Assembly: GCA_963827725.1 (NCBI GenBank)
Contig: CAWHBM010000001.1
Span: 372,001-436,000, forward strand
Direction of reading: 5' to 3'
Source: VAXT01 sp963827725
GTDB taxonomy: Bacteria > Actinomycetota > Thermoleophilia > Gaiellales > Gaiellaceae
Length of the DNA stretch: 64,000 nt
Made by a program: the position numbers and the translations under genes. This document shows, piece by piece, positions 35,181 through 43,948 of the stretch. The notes below the pieces were generated by a model. That model was given only the letters and a program-made list of their open reading frames with translations, made no database searches and was not told where the DNA came from. Numbering within the stretch: the first letter of the stretch is position 1; each line of letters begins with the position of its first letter.

Positions 35181-36503
35181 TTAGACGCCCTCGGTCAGCA
35201 CCGGCTTGCTCGCCGCCTCCTCCGCTGAGGCGCGGGGCTTTCGAAGGATGCTCTCGTACGCATCGACGAGAAGCGTGAGCGTCTCGGCCTCCGGCATCGG
35301 TTTGCCCGCTGCTTTGCGACGCAGCATTTCGCTGCATACGCGAATGTAGGCTTCGCCGAGCGCTCCGGTGAGTGCGGCGGCGACAGTTGCATTGACGGCG
35401 TTGCCGCCTGGAACGTGTTTCGCGACCTCTTTGACGAGCCGCTTGCCCACGTTCTCCATGGCGCCCTTTCCGATGACGCCCGTCAGCAGACGCATGGCTT
35501 GGGCGTTCGTGAGCTCGACCCCGAAAATGGCGGTTATGCCCGCGAGCATGCCCAGCTGGATGGGCCTGAGCATGGCTGCGTCGCTTCCCGGTATCGGGGC
35601 CGCCGCAACGGCTGCGGCCGTCGCCGTGGCGCCAACAACGACGGCCCGTGACTGGATGACTTTGAGGCTGATGACTACCCCTTGGGCGTTCGTGAACGCC
35701 CGCCTCACCGCCTCTGGGAGCAGGTCGTTGGTGAGGCGCACGAGTTCCTCGAGACCTTTCGGCTTCAGCGTTTGGTGACCAATGCTTCGCTGCTCGGCGA
35801 GTGTGCGCACGGCGCTGCCGCCCACGATGGGAAGGTCGACCTCGCGGATGGTCGCCTCCAGCTCGTCGGCTCGCTGCTCGTCGATGGTTTGGGTGAAGAC
35901 CAGGATGACGGGCACTTCCTCGGCGAGCTCGCGGATGATTTCGATGTCGTAGTCCTGCACCCGCGTCTGACCGGCGTCCATGCAGTACCAGAGCAAGTGG
36001 ATGTGCTCTTCGACCGCCGCCTTCCGAGATTTGGCGATCATCTTCTTGAAGTCGCGGATGACCCGGTTCTTCGAGTCGCCGAGTTCCACGCCTTTCGTGT
36101 CGTAGAGCGTCACGGGGACGCTCGGGTCCTCGAAGCGCTGGATGACCTTCGTGACTGGCCGGCCGGTTTCCGCCTTCGCCAGCGGCTTGCGAAACACGGA
36201 GTTGATGAGCGTGCTCTTACCCACCCCTGTCTGCCCGATGATGAGGATGTTCGCGTGCCCGAGCCGCTCCATCTCCCGCTGACGCTCGCGAGAAAACAGC
36301 TCGTCGGAGCTGAGTTCGGCGTCATCGAATGCGGCCTCGCTGCCGGGCGGCCCCGGTGCTTCTTCGTCGTCTCGGATGCGCTCGCGGACGTACTGCCATG
36401 CTCGCCCGAGTCGGTCGGCGATGTCCTCAGCCGTGCGCTCGACGCGCTCGCGACCTTCGTCGAAGGCTCGCTCTAGGCGCTTTCGGTCATTCAAGTCGTT
36501 CAT
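35181..36503 (-). CDS. GTPase of the Era-like/DUF697 (YcjF-related) type
   Basis: 440 residues from ATG at 36503. N-terminal coiled coil (RKRLERAFDEGRERVERTAED). GTP-binding motifs: G1 GQTGVGKST at residues 90-98, G3 DTKG near 135, a G4-like FTQT in VILVFTQTIDE rather than NKxD. C-terminal DUF697 helices (PIPGSDAAMLRPIQLGMLAGI, LTGVIGKGAMENVGKRL). Such proteins sit at membranes; some resemble stress or defence GTPases. The unusual G4 deserves note. Confidence 0.85.
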   Translation of the reverse strand: MNDLNDRKRLERAFDEGRERVERTAEDIADRLGRAWQYVRERIRDDEEAPGPPGSEAAFDDAELSSDELFSRERQREMERLGHANILIIGQTGVGKSTLINSVFRKPLAKAETGRPVTKVIQRFEDPSVPVTLYDTKGVELGDSKNRVIRDFKKMIAKSRKAAVEEHIHLLWYCMDAGQTRVQDYDIEIIRELAEEVPVILVFTQTIDEQRADELEATIREVDLPIVGGSAVRTLAEQRSIGHQTLKPKGLEELVRLTNDLLPEAVRRAFTNAQGVVISLKVIQSRAVVVGATATAAAVAAAPIPGSDAAMLRPIQLGMLAGITAIFGVELTNAQAMRLLTGVIGKGAMENVGKRLVKEVAKHVPGGNAVNATVAAALTGALGEAYIRVCSEMLRRKAAGKPMPEAETLTLLVDAYESILRKPRASAEEAASKPVLTEGV

Positions 36504-36575
36504 CGTGCTCCACGGCTCGCATCGGGTAAACGTACTCGCCGCTGGCGCCCGGTGCGGCGAGTTCAGGGACATCGG

Positions 36576-36852
36576 ATGGTGAAGGAGTACCTCGAGGTCC
36601 TGGCGCAACACCTAATGACAGACGACCGGCACCTGGAAGAGCACCCTTCGATCCGCAAGCTCGGACAGGGGGCCGCGCTGGTACTGGCAGGACGACGAGA
36701 TCGTCGACCGCTACGAGGCGGCGTTCGATCTATACATCGCCGCGGGCTCGTGGCCGGTGGGGCAGTCGCGGCTGCGATCCGCCAGAGGCGCAGAGCGCTC
36801 GAGCAGAAGGCAAGCGACGAGGCCGTGCAGGTCCGTCGAGATCGGCACCTAA
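36576..36852 (+). CDS. Possible small gene with one frame break
   Basis: From ATG at 36576: MVKEYLEVLAQHLMTDDRHLEEHP..., then, after a one-base slip near 36672, WYWQDDEIVDRYEAAFDLYIAAGSW and on to TAA at 36852, about 91 residues. Both halves look like real protein and are divergent from the GTPase gene. No family recognised; the call depends on the slip. Confidence 0.4.
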
Positions 36853-36936
36853 AGCTGTCGCGTCGTAGCTGGCGCGGGATCAGCGCGGGATGCGAAAACT
36901 GTGCGGCTCGTGGCCTCCAGCGAAATCCCTGCAAAT

Positions 36937-36983
36937 AGAGACGGGAGCGACGGGACTCGAACCCGCGACCTCCGGCGTGACAG
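36937..36983 (-). repeat. att-like site 3: 3' half of tRNA-Asp
   Basis: 47 bases identical to the tRNA-Asp 3' half and the first flanking bases (AGAGACGGGAGCG... to GACAG). The left flank has CTATTTGCAGG-type bases in the opposite sense to those beside the other copies. Confidence 0.85.
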
Positions 36984-37089
36984 TTCCGCGCCGTGCCTTG
37001 CCGCGCGTCCTCGCCGGTCTCCTTTGGTCGCTCGGTGCGCGGTTTCCCGGTCTTGGTCTTGCCGGCTTCACCACCGGTGCTGCCGCTGC

Positions 37090-37107
37090 GTTCCACGAAC
37101 GTTTCCA
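37090..37107. repeat. Arm-like direct repeats beside att 3
   Basis: GTTCCA at 37090-37095 and GTTTCCA at 37101-37107, an 11-base period, 107 bases from the end of the tRNA core. Confidence 0.45.
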
Positions 37108-37159
37108 GAACGGCTGCGCTGGGCTGCGGTTTTGCGCCGCGAGATACGACCGGGCAGGA

Positions 37160-37918
37160 CTACGTGAGGATCGAGTACGGAAGCTGCCCGCCGCGGGCGG
37201 GTAGATAGCCGCCAACGTCGCGGCCGACGTATCTATCCCACAGGTCGAGAGCGGGTTCGCCTTCGAGTCCCCGACGTCCTTGGCCCCATCGTTTCTCGTC
37301 CGGATCCCACCCGGTTACACGCCAGATGCCGCGAGTGATCCCGTAATGGACGCAGAAGGCGTACTTGTAGGGCCGATACTTGAACGTCCACCCGCCTCGC
37401 GTGACTTCCCACAGTTCATCGATCGTCATCGAATAGTCGTACTTCTGCCGAGGACGAATCAAGACGCACGGACGCATCGTCTTCGGAATCTTCACTGCTG
37501 GAGCGGCAAGGTGCCGGAGGGCTTCGAGCGATGACCATCCCCGTTCGGAATAGCCGTGCCCAGAAATCTGAACGCTCAGGTCACTCGAGCCCGTATACCG
37601 GAGCGCATCAATCACGGCCGCCTCGACTTCGTAGGCTGCTTTCTCGTCAGGGAGGTTCCTTCGGACGATCTCGACGACGACCTCATTACCCGACCGGTGG
37701 ATTTGGTTGATGAGGTTCCGCTTCGTCTTGAGGGTCGAATCACCCGCGGCCTTCGCGGAGCGGGCATGTGCGTAGGCGCGGTTTCCAACGCCTTTGCCGA
37801 CATAGAAGACGCTTCCATCTCGAGGGTCCCTCAGCGCATAGACGTACCAGCCGAGCTTCTCAGCGATTCCCGGCAGGAACTCGAGCCGCTGGCGTTCGAC
37901 AAGACCCGAAACGGTCAT
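37160..37918 (-). CDS. GIY-YIG nuclease-domain protein (LEM-3-like)
   Basis: 252 residues. The GIY-YIG core is near the start: GWYVYALRDPRDGSVFYVGKGVGNRAYAHA, with the two short strands, the Gly-rich turn and the following Arg, then a Glu-containing helix (AAYEVEAAVIDALRYTG). The remaining half (TRGGWTFKYRPYKYAFCVHYGITRGIWRV) may be a substrate-recognition domain. Likely cuts or nicks DNA; its place near two unusual genes suggests defence or mobile-element biology. Confidence 0.8.
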   Translation of the reverse strand: MTVSGLVERQRLEFLPGIAEKLGWYVYALRDPRDGSVFYVGKGVGNRAYAHARSAKAAGDSTLKTKRNLINQIHRSGNEVVVEIVRRNLPDEKAAYEVEAAVIDALRYTGSSDLSVQISGHGYSERGWSSLEALRHLAAPAVKIPKTMRPCVLIRPRQKYDYSMTIDELWEVTRGGWTFKYRPYKYAFCVHYGITRGIWRVTGWDPDEKRWGQGRRGLEGEPALDLWDRYVGRDVGGYLPARGGQLPYSILT

Positions 37919-38004
37919 CCCGCTATCGGCGAGGGCCCGAGCTGGTCGTGGGGCCTGTACAGGTCACCGGCGAACGCGATGTCAGCCCATCCATGCGGCC
38001 GATC

Positions 38005-38418
38005 CTACTCCCGAGCCCCGGCTTCGGAGAGCTCGCCCAACAGTTCCTCGGCTCGCTCGTCTGTGATGAGCCAGCGCTCGCGGTCGTGGAGGATCAGTTC
38101 GCGCGGGTCACGCGTCGGCGGTGGGGATGGGTCCCAGCCCGCGGAGTCGCTCGGTTTGCGATTGACGATCCAGCCGTCCTCGCCCGCATGGGTCAGAAAG
38201 TAATCCCACTCGTCGACTGTGACGCAGTGGTAGCGGCCGCCCTTGTACCGGCGGATCGGTCCCGATCGGACAAAGGCGACGAAGGCAGCAAACGCTGGGC
38301 CTCGATGATCGCGCTCGACCACGTACCAGTGCGGATTGTAGTGAGCCATCGTCTTCGCGAACTGCCACTCGACGGGGCGGATGAACTGGCTTGGGTCGTA
38401 GTCCTCGCTCGGTGTCAT
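38005..38418 (-). CDS. Hypothetical protein
   Basis: 137 residues, rich in Trp, Tyr and His (FIRPVEWQFAKTMAHYNPHWYVVERD, GGRYHCVTVDEWDYFLTHAG). This FAKTM-x-PH-x-Y/WYVVER pattern is seen in small accessory-genome proteins, but I know no function. It is 6 bases downstream of nothing obvious and 5 bases before the giant gene's stop region, so it probably shares its transcript. Confidence 0.65.
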   Translation of the reverse strand: MTPSEDYDPSQFIRPVEWQFAKTMAHYNPHWYVVERDHRGPAFAAFVAFVRSGPIRRYKGGRYHCVTVDEWDYFLTHAGEDGWIVNRKPSDSAGWDPSPPPTRDPRELILHDRERWLITDERAEELLGELSEAGARE

Positions 38419-38423
38419 GGCGT

Positions 38424-41400
38424 TTAGCTGCCGGCGGCCTTACGCCGAAGATCGGCTATGCCCGACAGGTGGATGCTCCCCGAGATCCTACGATCCAGCC
38501 GACGGAGAGGATCCGAAATGAGGACGTAGTCCGGTTGGCGCGATGCCTCGAGACCCCAGACGATTGCAAGCCAGTACTTACCCTTCTTTTTCTCGGCAAG
38601 CTCAAACTCGCTCGGTTCGAGACGGATGACGTCAGGCATGTCTTTTCCGTGAGCCTTGAGCTCGATCCAGATGTCGCGCTGCCGATCCACCGCGTCTGCA
38701 CCGGCATTGTCCTGGTCCCGAATGTCCTCCAGCCGGAGCCCTTTTGCTTGGCGAGAACGGTTGCGACTAAGTCGAGGGCGAGATCTTCCTTCTCCTCTTC
38801 GGTGTAATCGCGGTTTCCGGCTCGTACTTTGCCCGGTGCCGTCGAACGGGATGACTTCTTAGTCGAAGGGATGAGCTTCGCTTTGCTCGACAGTCGAATT
38901 GTCGTTCCCCGGCGAGTGCCCTCTAGCAGCAGGCCTCGTACCTGACTCAGATCCAGTTCGTCGCCGTCGTGTAGTCGGCGCGGCTCTTCTTTCGGCGATC
39001 GCTCCTTTGTCCGGATCCGCTTCAAACGGCGGCCGCCTCGCCTGCGTGTGCTCGTCCTGAACTGCTCGAAGCCGGCCAAGTCCGGCGCAGCTTCAGGCTC
39101 CTCCAAGGGATCGAGATCGAACTCTGGCGCACTGTCGTCTCGGTAAGACTCAGCCCATACAAGGGCCAATGTCGAGAGATCAGCTTCGGTTGCGTCCGGC
39201 CCCCCGATGCGGGCTGCGATTGCCTGACCCGCTCCGTCACGTCTCCCGAGTTGATCCTCGTCGACAACGCAAAGGACATTCGGGTCCAAAAACAGGTGCG
39301 CGCGGACTGGCACCCGCTCGGGCCGTTTCCTCGGAGCTCTCACGCGGAGTTTCCACTCCCCACTGATCACGAGCGCCGCATCGGAGAGGGACCGCCACGT
39401 TGCTGCTTCGACCCGTTCGTATAGATCGGAATGGTGTATCTGCAGGTAGCGCCGGAAGCGATCGACGGCGGCTAGGTAGTCCGCCCGGCGATCTAGCTCA
39501 CGCTCGAGTAGATCGGCCGGGATGTCGGCTTCGAAGTTCGCCGGGTCAAGAATCGCGACGCCGAGTCGGTTAACGAGCGGTGCCGTGCGCGCGAGCGGCA
39601 TCGGGGGATCCCATACGGGCCATTTCTCCCCTAGGTGTCGTGCCAAGGTAGGGTCGGAGACGCCGAAGACCTCTTCGCCGCCTCGGGTTCGTTGCCAGCC
39701 TGAATGGAGGCGTAGCGGCGCTTTCTTAAGGGGTCCGAGACTCCTCGGCTTGTTGCTTGCAATGGCGAGCAGGCGCTCGTAGACGCGGAACTCTCCTTTG
39801 CGCTCGATCGGGTTGTCTTGGGACAACCCCTGCATGGCCTCGACGCATTCGGCCGCTGATGGCTCCGGAACGCCGATGGCCTCGAGGAGGGCGGGCGCGA
39901 CGTTTGTGCAGGGGACGCTTTCGTGTAACGGGGGCCCGCGGCGTACGTCCACGGGAGACAGCCACGTCTCGGAGACTCGGATCAACCCGCCCTTCCTGCC
40001 TGGGTCTGTGAGCGCGTTTCGGATGTCTGAGTCCAACAGGTCACTTTCGGATTCGTGGCGACCGCCGGACACGAAATGCGCCAGAGCCTCTAGGCACCGA
40101 TCCGCGTGGCGCTGCTCGACCGGTTCGCCGCGAGCTTCTGCGTCCTTGAGGCCTTCGAGTTCAGCGATCACATCCGAGGCTCGGGGGCGACCCTTGATGC
40201 CGAGGGCGGAGACGAAGGCAAGATCGGCGTGTTCGGCTTCAAGTTCCCCCGAGTAGCTCGCCCGGTTCTCTCCTTCAATATCGAAGGACGTCTCCGTAAG
40301 GACAGCTAAATCTCGGGGGCATGCGCGATGAAGCCCTGGCTCGCGCGTAGTCAGCCAGGGCTCGCTAGCAAGCCGGGCTAGCCATGTGGCGGTCACCGAG
40401 CCATGAGGAATGAAGGATCCGTAGTGCGAGACCGCTTCGGCCTCGACCTTGTCCGCGTAATCGCTCCATCTCTCTTCAAAAGCGAGGATGAATGCTCTTG
40501 CCCTCGCTTGACGCTCCGGGAGCTTCCGTTCCGAGGCGATGTTCGCAGCGATCGCGTCGGCGTCCTGACTCACCCAGTCGTCTCGAAGGCCGGTCGCCTG
40601 ACGGAGCTCACCAAGTTCCGCTTTTTGTTGTGCGCTCAGGGTCCGGTTCCTGAACAGTTTCGAGGCGTGAGGGTTCCTGGTCGGCTCTTCAGCGTGTATC
40701 AGCCGAGGGGCCGTTGCTGCCCCTAGCTCTCGAAGAAAAGCGAGCGCACCGGTACCCCTGGGGCCGGACAGGACATCTCGATAGTCTGGGTCGACCCAGA
40801 GGAGCGCGTCAGTCTTGCCAGCCGCTTTCGGAAATGGCCCGCTGTCAATCCGGCTTGGAAGGTACGCCTCGCCGGGCTTTACCGCGGCGACGTGTTTTCG
40901 CCCTCCGTGGTGCACATAGCCCCTGATCTCGATGTTCCTTCCTACGCCGGGCCCAAGAGCGGCTCGTTCCTCGGGGGCGAGCTGGGCAAACGAATTCTGA
41001 AGGCGTTTGAGTACGGCTCCCTTGCGCTGAAGATCGTGGGGCTCCGTGCCGTCTCCTCGCGCCAGTGCACGGATAGTCGCCGCATCGCTTGCCTTCTCCT
41101 GTAGCGCGCCGTTCTCACTCAGCCAGCGCCGTACATCCCGGGCATTGCGGGACCTTGAGCGGAGCTTGAGGGCAACCTGCTGTGCGATCTTGAGCGAAGC
41201 CGCCAGGCCCTCTTTTGGCAAGGAATGCACAAGAAGTGCGCCCCCGTCGATTACCTCTCTGGGGCTTAGGCGCCCCCCGCCTCTTGCAAGTGGAATGCAT
41301 CTTCGGTCGAGCAGCTCATCTTCGGCATCCAAGGCGATCCCTGCCGCGACGAGATCTACAAGCCAGCCGCTCCCTCGTGCGGCGACCTCGTCGTCGGGCC

Positions 41401-42919
41401 AGTCGAAGGCCGCGCGAGCTTCCGTAAAGTCCAGCGATTGAGCTTCACAGGACTCGTCGGAGAGAACGTCCCGCCACCGACCTCCATCGCGAGCCGTCTT
41501 AGGCACGGTCCTCTTGTTCTCGTCCCATTCTTCTCGCCAAAGTCGTTCGACGTCGCCCGCGTTGAGCAGGCCGTCGAGCTCCTCTACCTCGTAGATCAGA
41601 TTGTTGAGGCGGACGCTGCGATCGGCGAGCAACACGACGGCGGTGCCCAGCTCGCGCCATTGACGTCTGATGAGGCGGTCGAACTGACTCTTGACCCACT
41701 CAGAGCCACCGCAACCGTCCCCGGATAGTGCTATCGCGCGCCAAGCCTTCTTCGGGTTCTCGGCGAGTTGCCTGACCGCGACGGTCGTCGCGAGCTCACC
41801 GATGGCGTCGATCAACCAGCTGTTTCGCTTGTGCTCGAGAAGATCCGTTCGGTCGGCGCTCAACTTGAAGTGCTTTGAACCGACCGAGTACGGCAGGCTG
41901 CTCGGCTCCTCTAGAGGAAGCCCTACGTAAACGCGACTGGCCTGCTCCCGATTCGGCACCGCGATGCGGACATCGAGCGTATCTCCCAGGTGATCTGCCT
42001 TATCAGCGAGCTTCTGGGGAGTGGCGAACCTCGCGACGTATCGGGTCCAGCGGCGGTTACTTCCCGGCTCAGTGATCGTCGCTTCTCGAATATCGGTAGC
42101 GCGGGGAATCGCCAGGTTCACAGTCCTCTCAGGACTCCTTTGCAGACGGCAAGCTCTGACGGTTCTCTTTCGCCGCCCAAGGTCAATCAGCGCCACCGAG
42201 GAGACGTGATCTAGGAAGAGCAGCGAGGAGGCATCCCATCTTGCGATCCATTGCTCGAAGAAGGCGAGGTCGAAGTCCTTGTCTTTCAGAGAAAGCACGA
42301 AGAGCGTCTCTCGGGCGTCCGCATTCCAGAAGCCCGAGATCGGCCGCGCTGCACCCACCGGCTTGATGCGTCCGTCCTCGATCGAGAAGCTGGGAAGAGG
42401 TCGACAGTGCACCTGAAGCTGAGGCCCCAGTTGCTTAAGCGTCTTCAGGCCAACTCCGAACTGGCCAATCTTTTCGGCGTCTTCCCTCGATCCCGAGATC
42501 AACGGGAGGGACATCCGTAAGACATCTCGTAGCTCGACCGGCTCGCCATCATGCGCGACCAGAAGCTCACCCCCGCCCTTTCGGCCTTTGCGGTAGCCGA
42601 ATCGGACTGTCGATGCGCGCTGATCCTCCGCGTTTTGGACCACCTCTTGCAGACCGCGTGTCGCAACGCTGTGGATCGACTCGGCGAGGCGCTCTGCGCC
42701 AGCCACGAGTTCATCGAAGAGATAGAACTTCCCCATCCCGGCGAGAAGCTCGATCGCCTCGTGCTCATCGCTCGGAGCGAGCGTGATCCCCTCGTAATCC
42801 CCGGTCTCGTACATCAGCTTGACGGCGCGCGCGGCAGGGGAGTCATCCCCGCCGACGACCGCCAACTCGAGGCGGGTGGATTCGTGCCGTCGTGCCTCGC
42901 GGACTGCCGGGTCAGCCAT
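38424..42919 (-). CDS. Giant sacsin/NO VEIN-like HATPase protein with C-terminal DUF3883, one frame break
   Basis: About 1,498 residues. An N-terminal GHKL/HSP90-type ATPase is clear: LQEVVQNAEDQ at 90-100 (Mg/ATP Glu-Asn), AHDGEP near 123-127 and EKIGQFGVGLKTLKQLG at 149-165. A long helical middle has no recognised domain. The last ~90 residues form a DUF3883 nuclease-like fold (DIWIELKAHGKDMPDVIRL, GKYWLAIVWGLE), reached after a one-base slip near 38735. Start ATG 42919 avoids a low-complexity Arg-rich extension. Similar architectures occur in defence islands. Confidence 0.78.
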
Positions 42920-43010
42920 CTCGTCCGAACCGCGTGCGTGTCTCAGCCGCGCCTCATGGCCCCCAGTATCTCCCGGCCAAGGGCGGCGCGACCTTCGACG
43001 CCTGACGTCC

Positions 43011-43682
43011 TCAACCTGAGGTCCGTTCCGCGGCCATGGCGTCACCGACGGTGTACGCCCCTGAGTCGCCAGCTAGAGCGAGCGACCGCGAGAACGCGAG
43101 CACGGCAGCGAGCTCGCCCTCGGCGGCGGCGAGAGCGACGTCGGCCTGGGCAACGGCATCCTCGAAGCGGCCCGCACGACGCAGGAGATCGACGATCACC
43201 GCGTACTCGGTGGACGGGTCGGAATACAAAGAATCTCCCTCCGCCTCTGATCCACGGAGCAACTCGATGGCCCTGAGCCGGCACTGCGTGGCGGCGCCCG
43301 GAAGGTCCTCGTCGTCACAGACCCAGGCGGCCTCGATGGCGTTCCGCGCGGCGGCGGCTTCGTCGCCGTGTTCCTCGAAGATCATGGAGGAGCAGAGAAA
43401 CGATCGTGCGAGCGCTGGGAAATCTTCATCCGCGAGCTGGGCGCGGTAGGCATCGCTGTTTACGACCTCGCGCGTAGTGGGAGTCGCTTCATCCATGGTC
43501 GGTGCGCAGTAGCCACAGGAGGAGCATCGTTGGATCCACGCGAAGATCGAGCTCCGAGCCATCTCTGCCGGCCGCAGGTCGAGATCGGGGGGGCCGAAGG
43601 TGCTCGTGCTGTCCATCACCATGACCTGCGTCAGTTCCCCGCAGACCGCGCAGGTCACGAGCTCCTGTCGAATCGTCGTCAT
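43011..43682 (-). CDS. DUF2225-like zinc-ribbon/TPR protein
   Basis: 223 residues. N-terminal zinc ribbon with CAVCGE and CSSCGY pairs, followed by helical repeats (AARNAIEAAWVCDDEDLPGAATQCRLRAIELL). This matches DUF2225 proteins of unknown function. Located 90 bases upstream of the giant HATPase gene on the same strand. Confidence 0.75.
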   Translation of the reverse strand: MTTIRQELVTCAVCGELTQVMVMDSTSTFGPPDLDLRPAEMARSSIFAWIQRCSSCGYCAPTMDEATPTTREVVNSDAYRAQLADEDFPALARSFLCSSMIFEEHGDEAAAARNAIEAAWVCDDEDLPGAATQCRLRAIELLRGSEAEGDSLYSDPSTEYAVIVDLLRRAGRFEDAVAQADVALAAAEGELAAVLAFSRSLALAGDSGAYTVGDAMAAERTSG

Positions 43683-43771
43683 TACCCTAGAGAGTCAGCC
43701 ACTGCGAACGCTCCTCTTATCCTCCCATGAGGAGTAAGAGGAGCGGGACGGCTAGATGACTAGAGAGTCAG

Positions 43772-43948
43772 ATGACAGGTAGGGCGAACGCGCAGTTCGA
43801 GGAGGCACTCTCCTTCGCCTCCCAGGCGCATGCGATCGAGCGGCAGGAACGAAAGGGCACTGATTTTCCCTACGTCGCTCACGCAATTCGAGTCGCCGAG
43901 ATCCTCGGTGACATCACGCTCAGGCTCGGCTGGGTCAAGAAGTGCTAG
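43772..43948 (+). pseudogene. N-terminal remnant of an HD-domain (SpoT-like) phosphohydrolase
   Basis: 58 residues: MTGRANAQFEEALSFASQAHA...RKGTDFPYVAHAIRVAEIL. The KGT-x-x-PY-x-xH-x-xRVA pattern is the start of (p)ppGpp-hydrolase-like HD proteins, but the frame ends after about 45 family residues and the HD pair is missing. It overlaps the following helicase start (GTGCTAG). Probably a truncated gene left at a junction. Confidence 0.6.

Larger units (their letters stand above)
34106..36983. mobile_element. Element II of the tRNA-Asp array (2.8 kb)
   Basis: Lies between partial tRNA copies at 34106 and 36937. Cargo is a YccF protein, a DUF697 GTPase and a small unassigned gene. Its right end lacks the 330-bp block of elements I and III. 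No recombinase gene. Confidence 0.55.

Noticed and set aside
34106..37204. Open frames such as TGATGLEPATSGVTV and DGSDGTRTRDLRRDS around the partial tRNA copies
   Set aside because: They are translations of the tRNA-Asp 3' half itself and appear wherever that sequence occurs; not protein genes.
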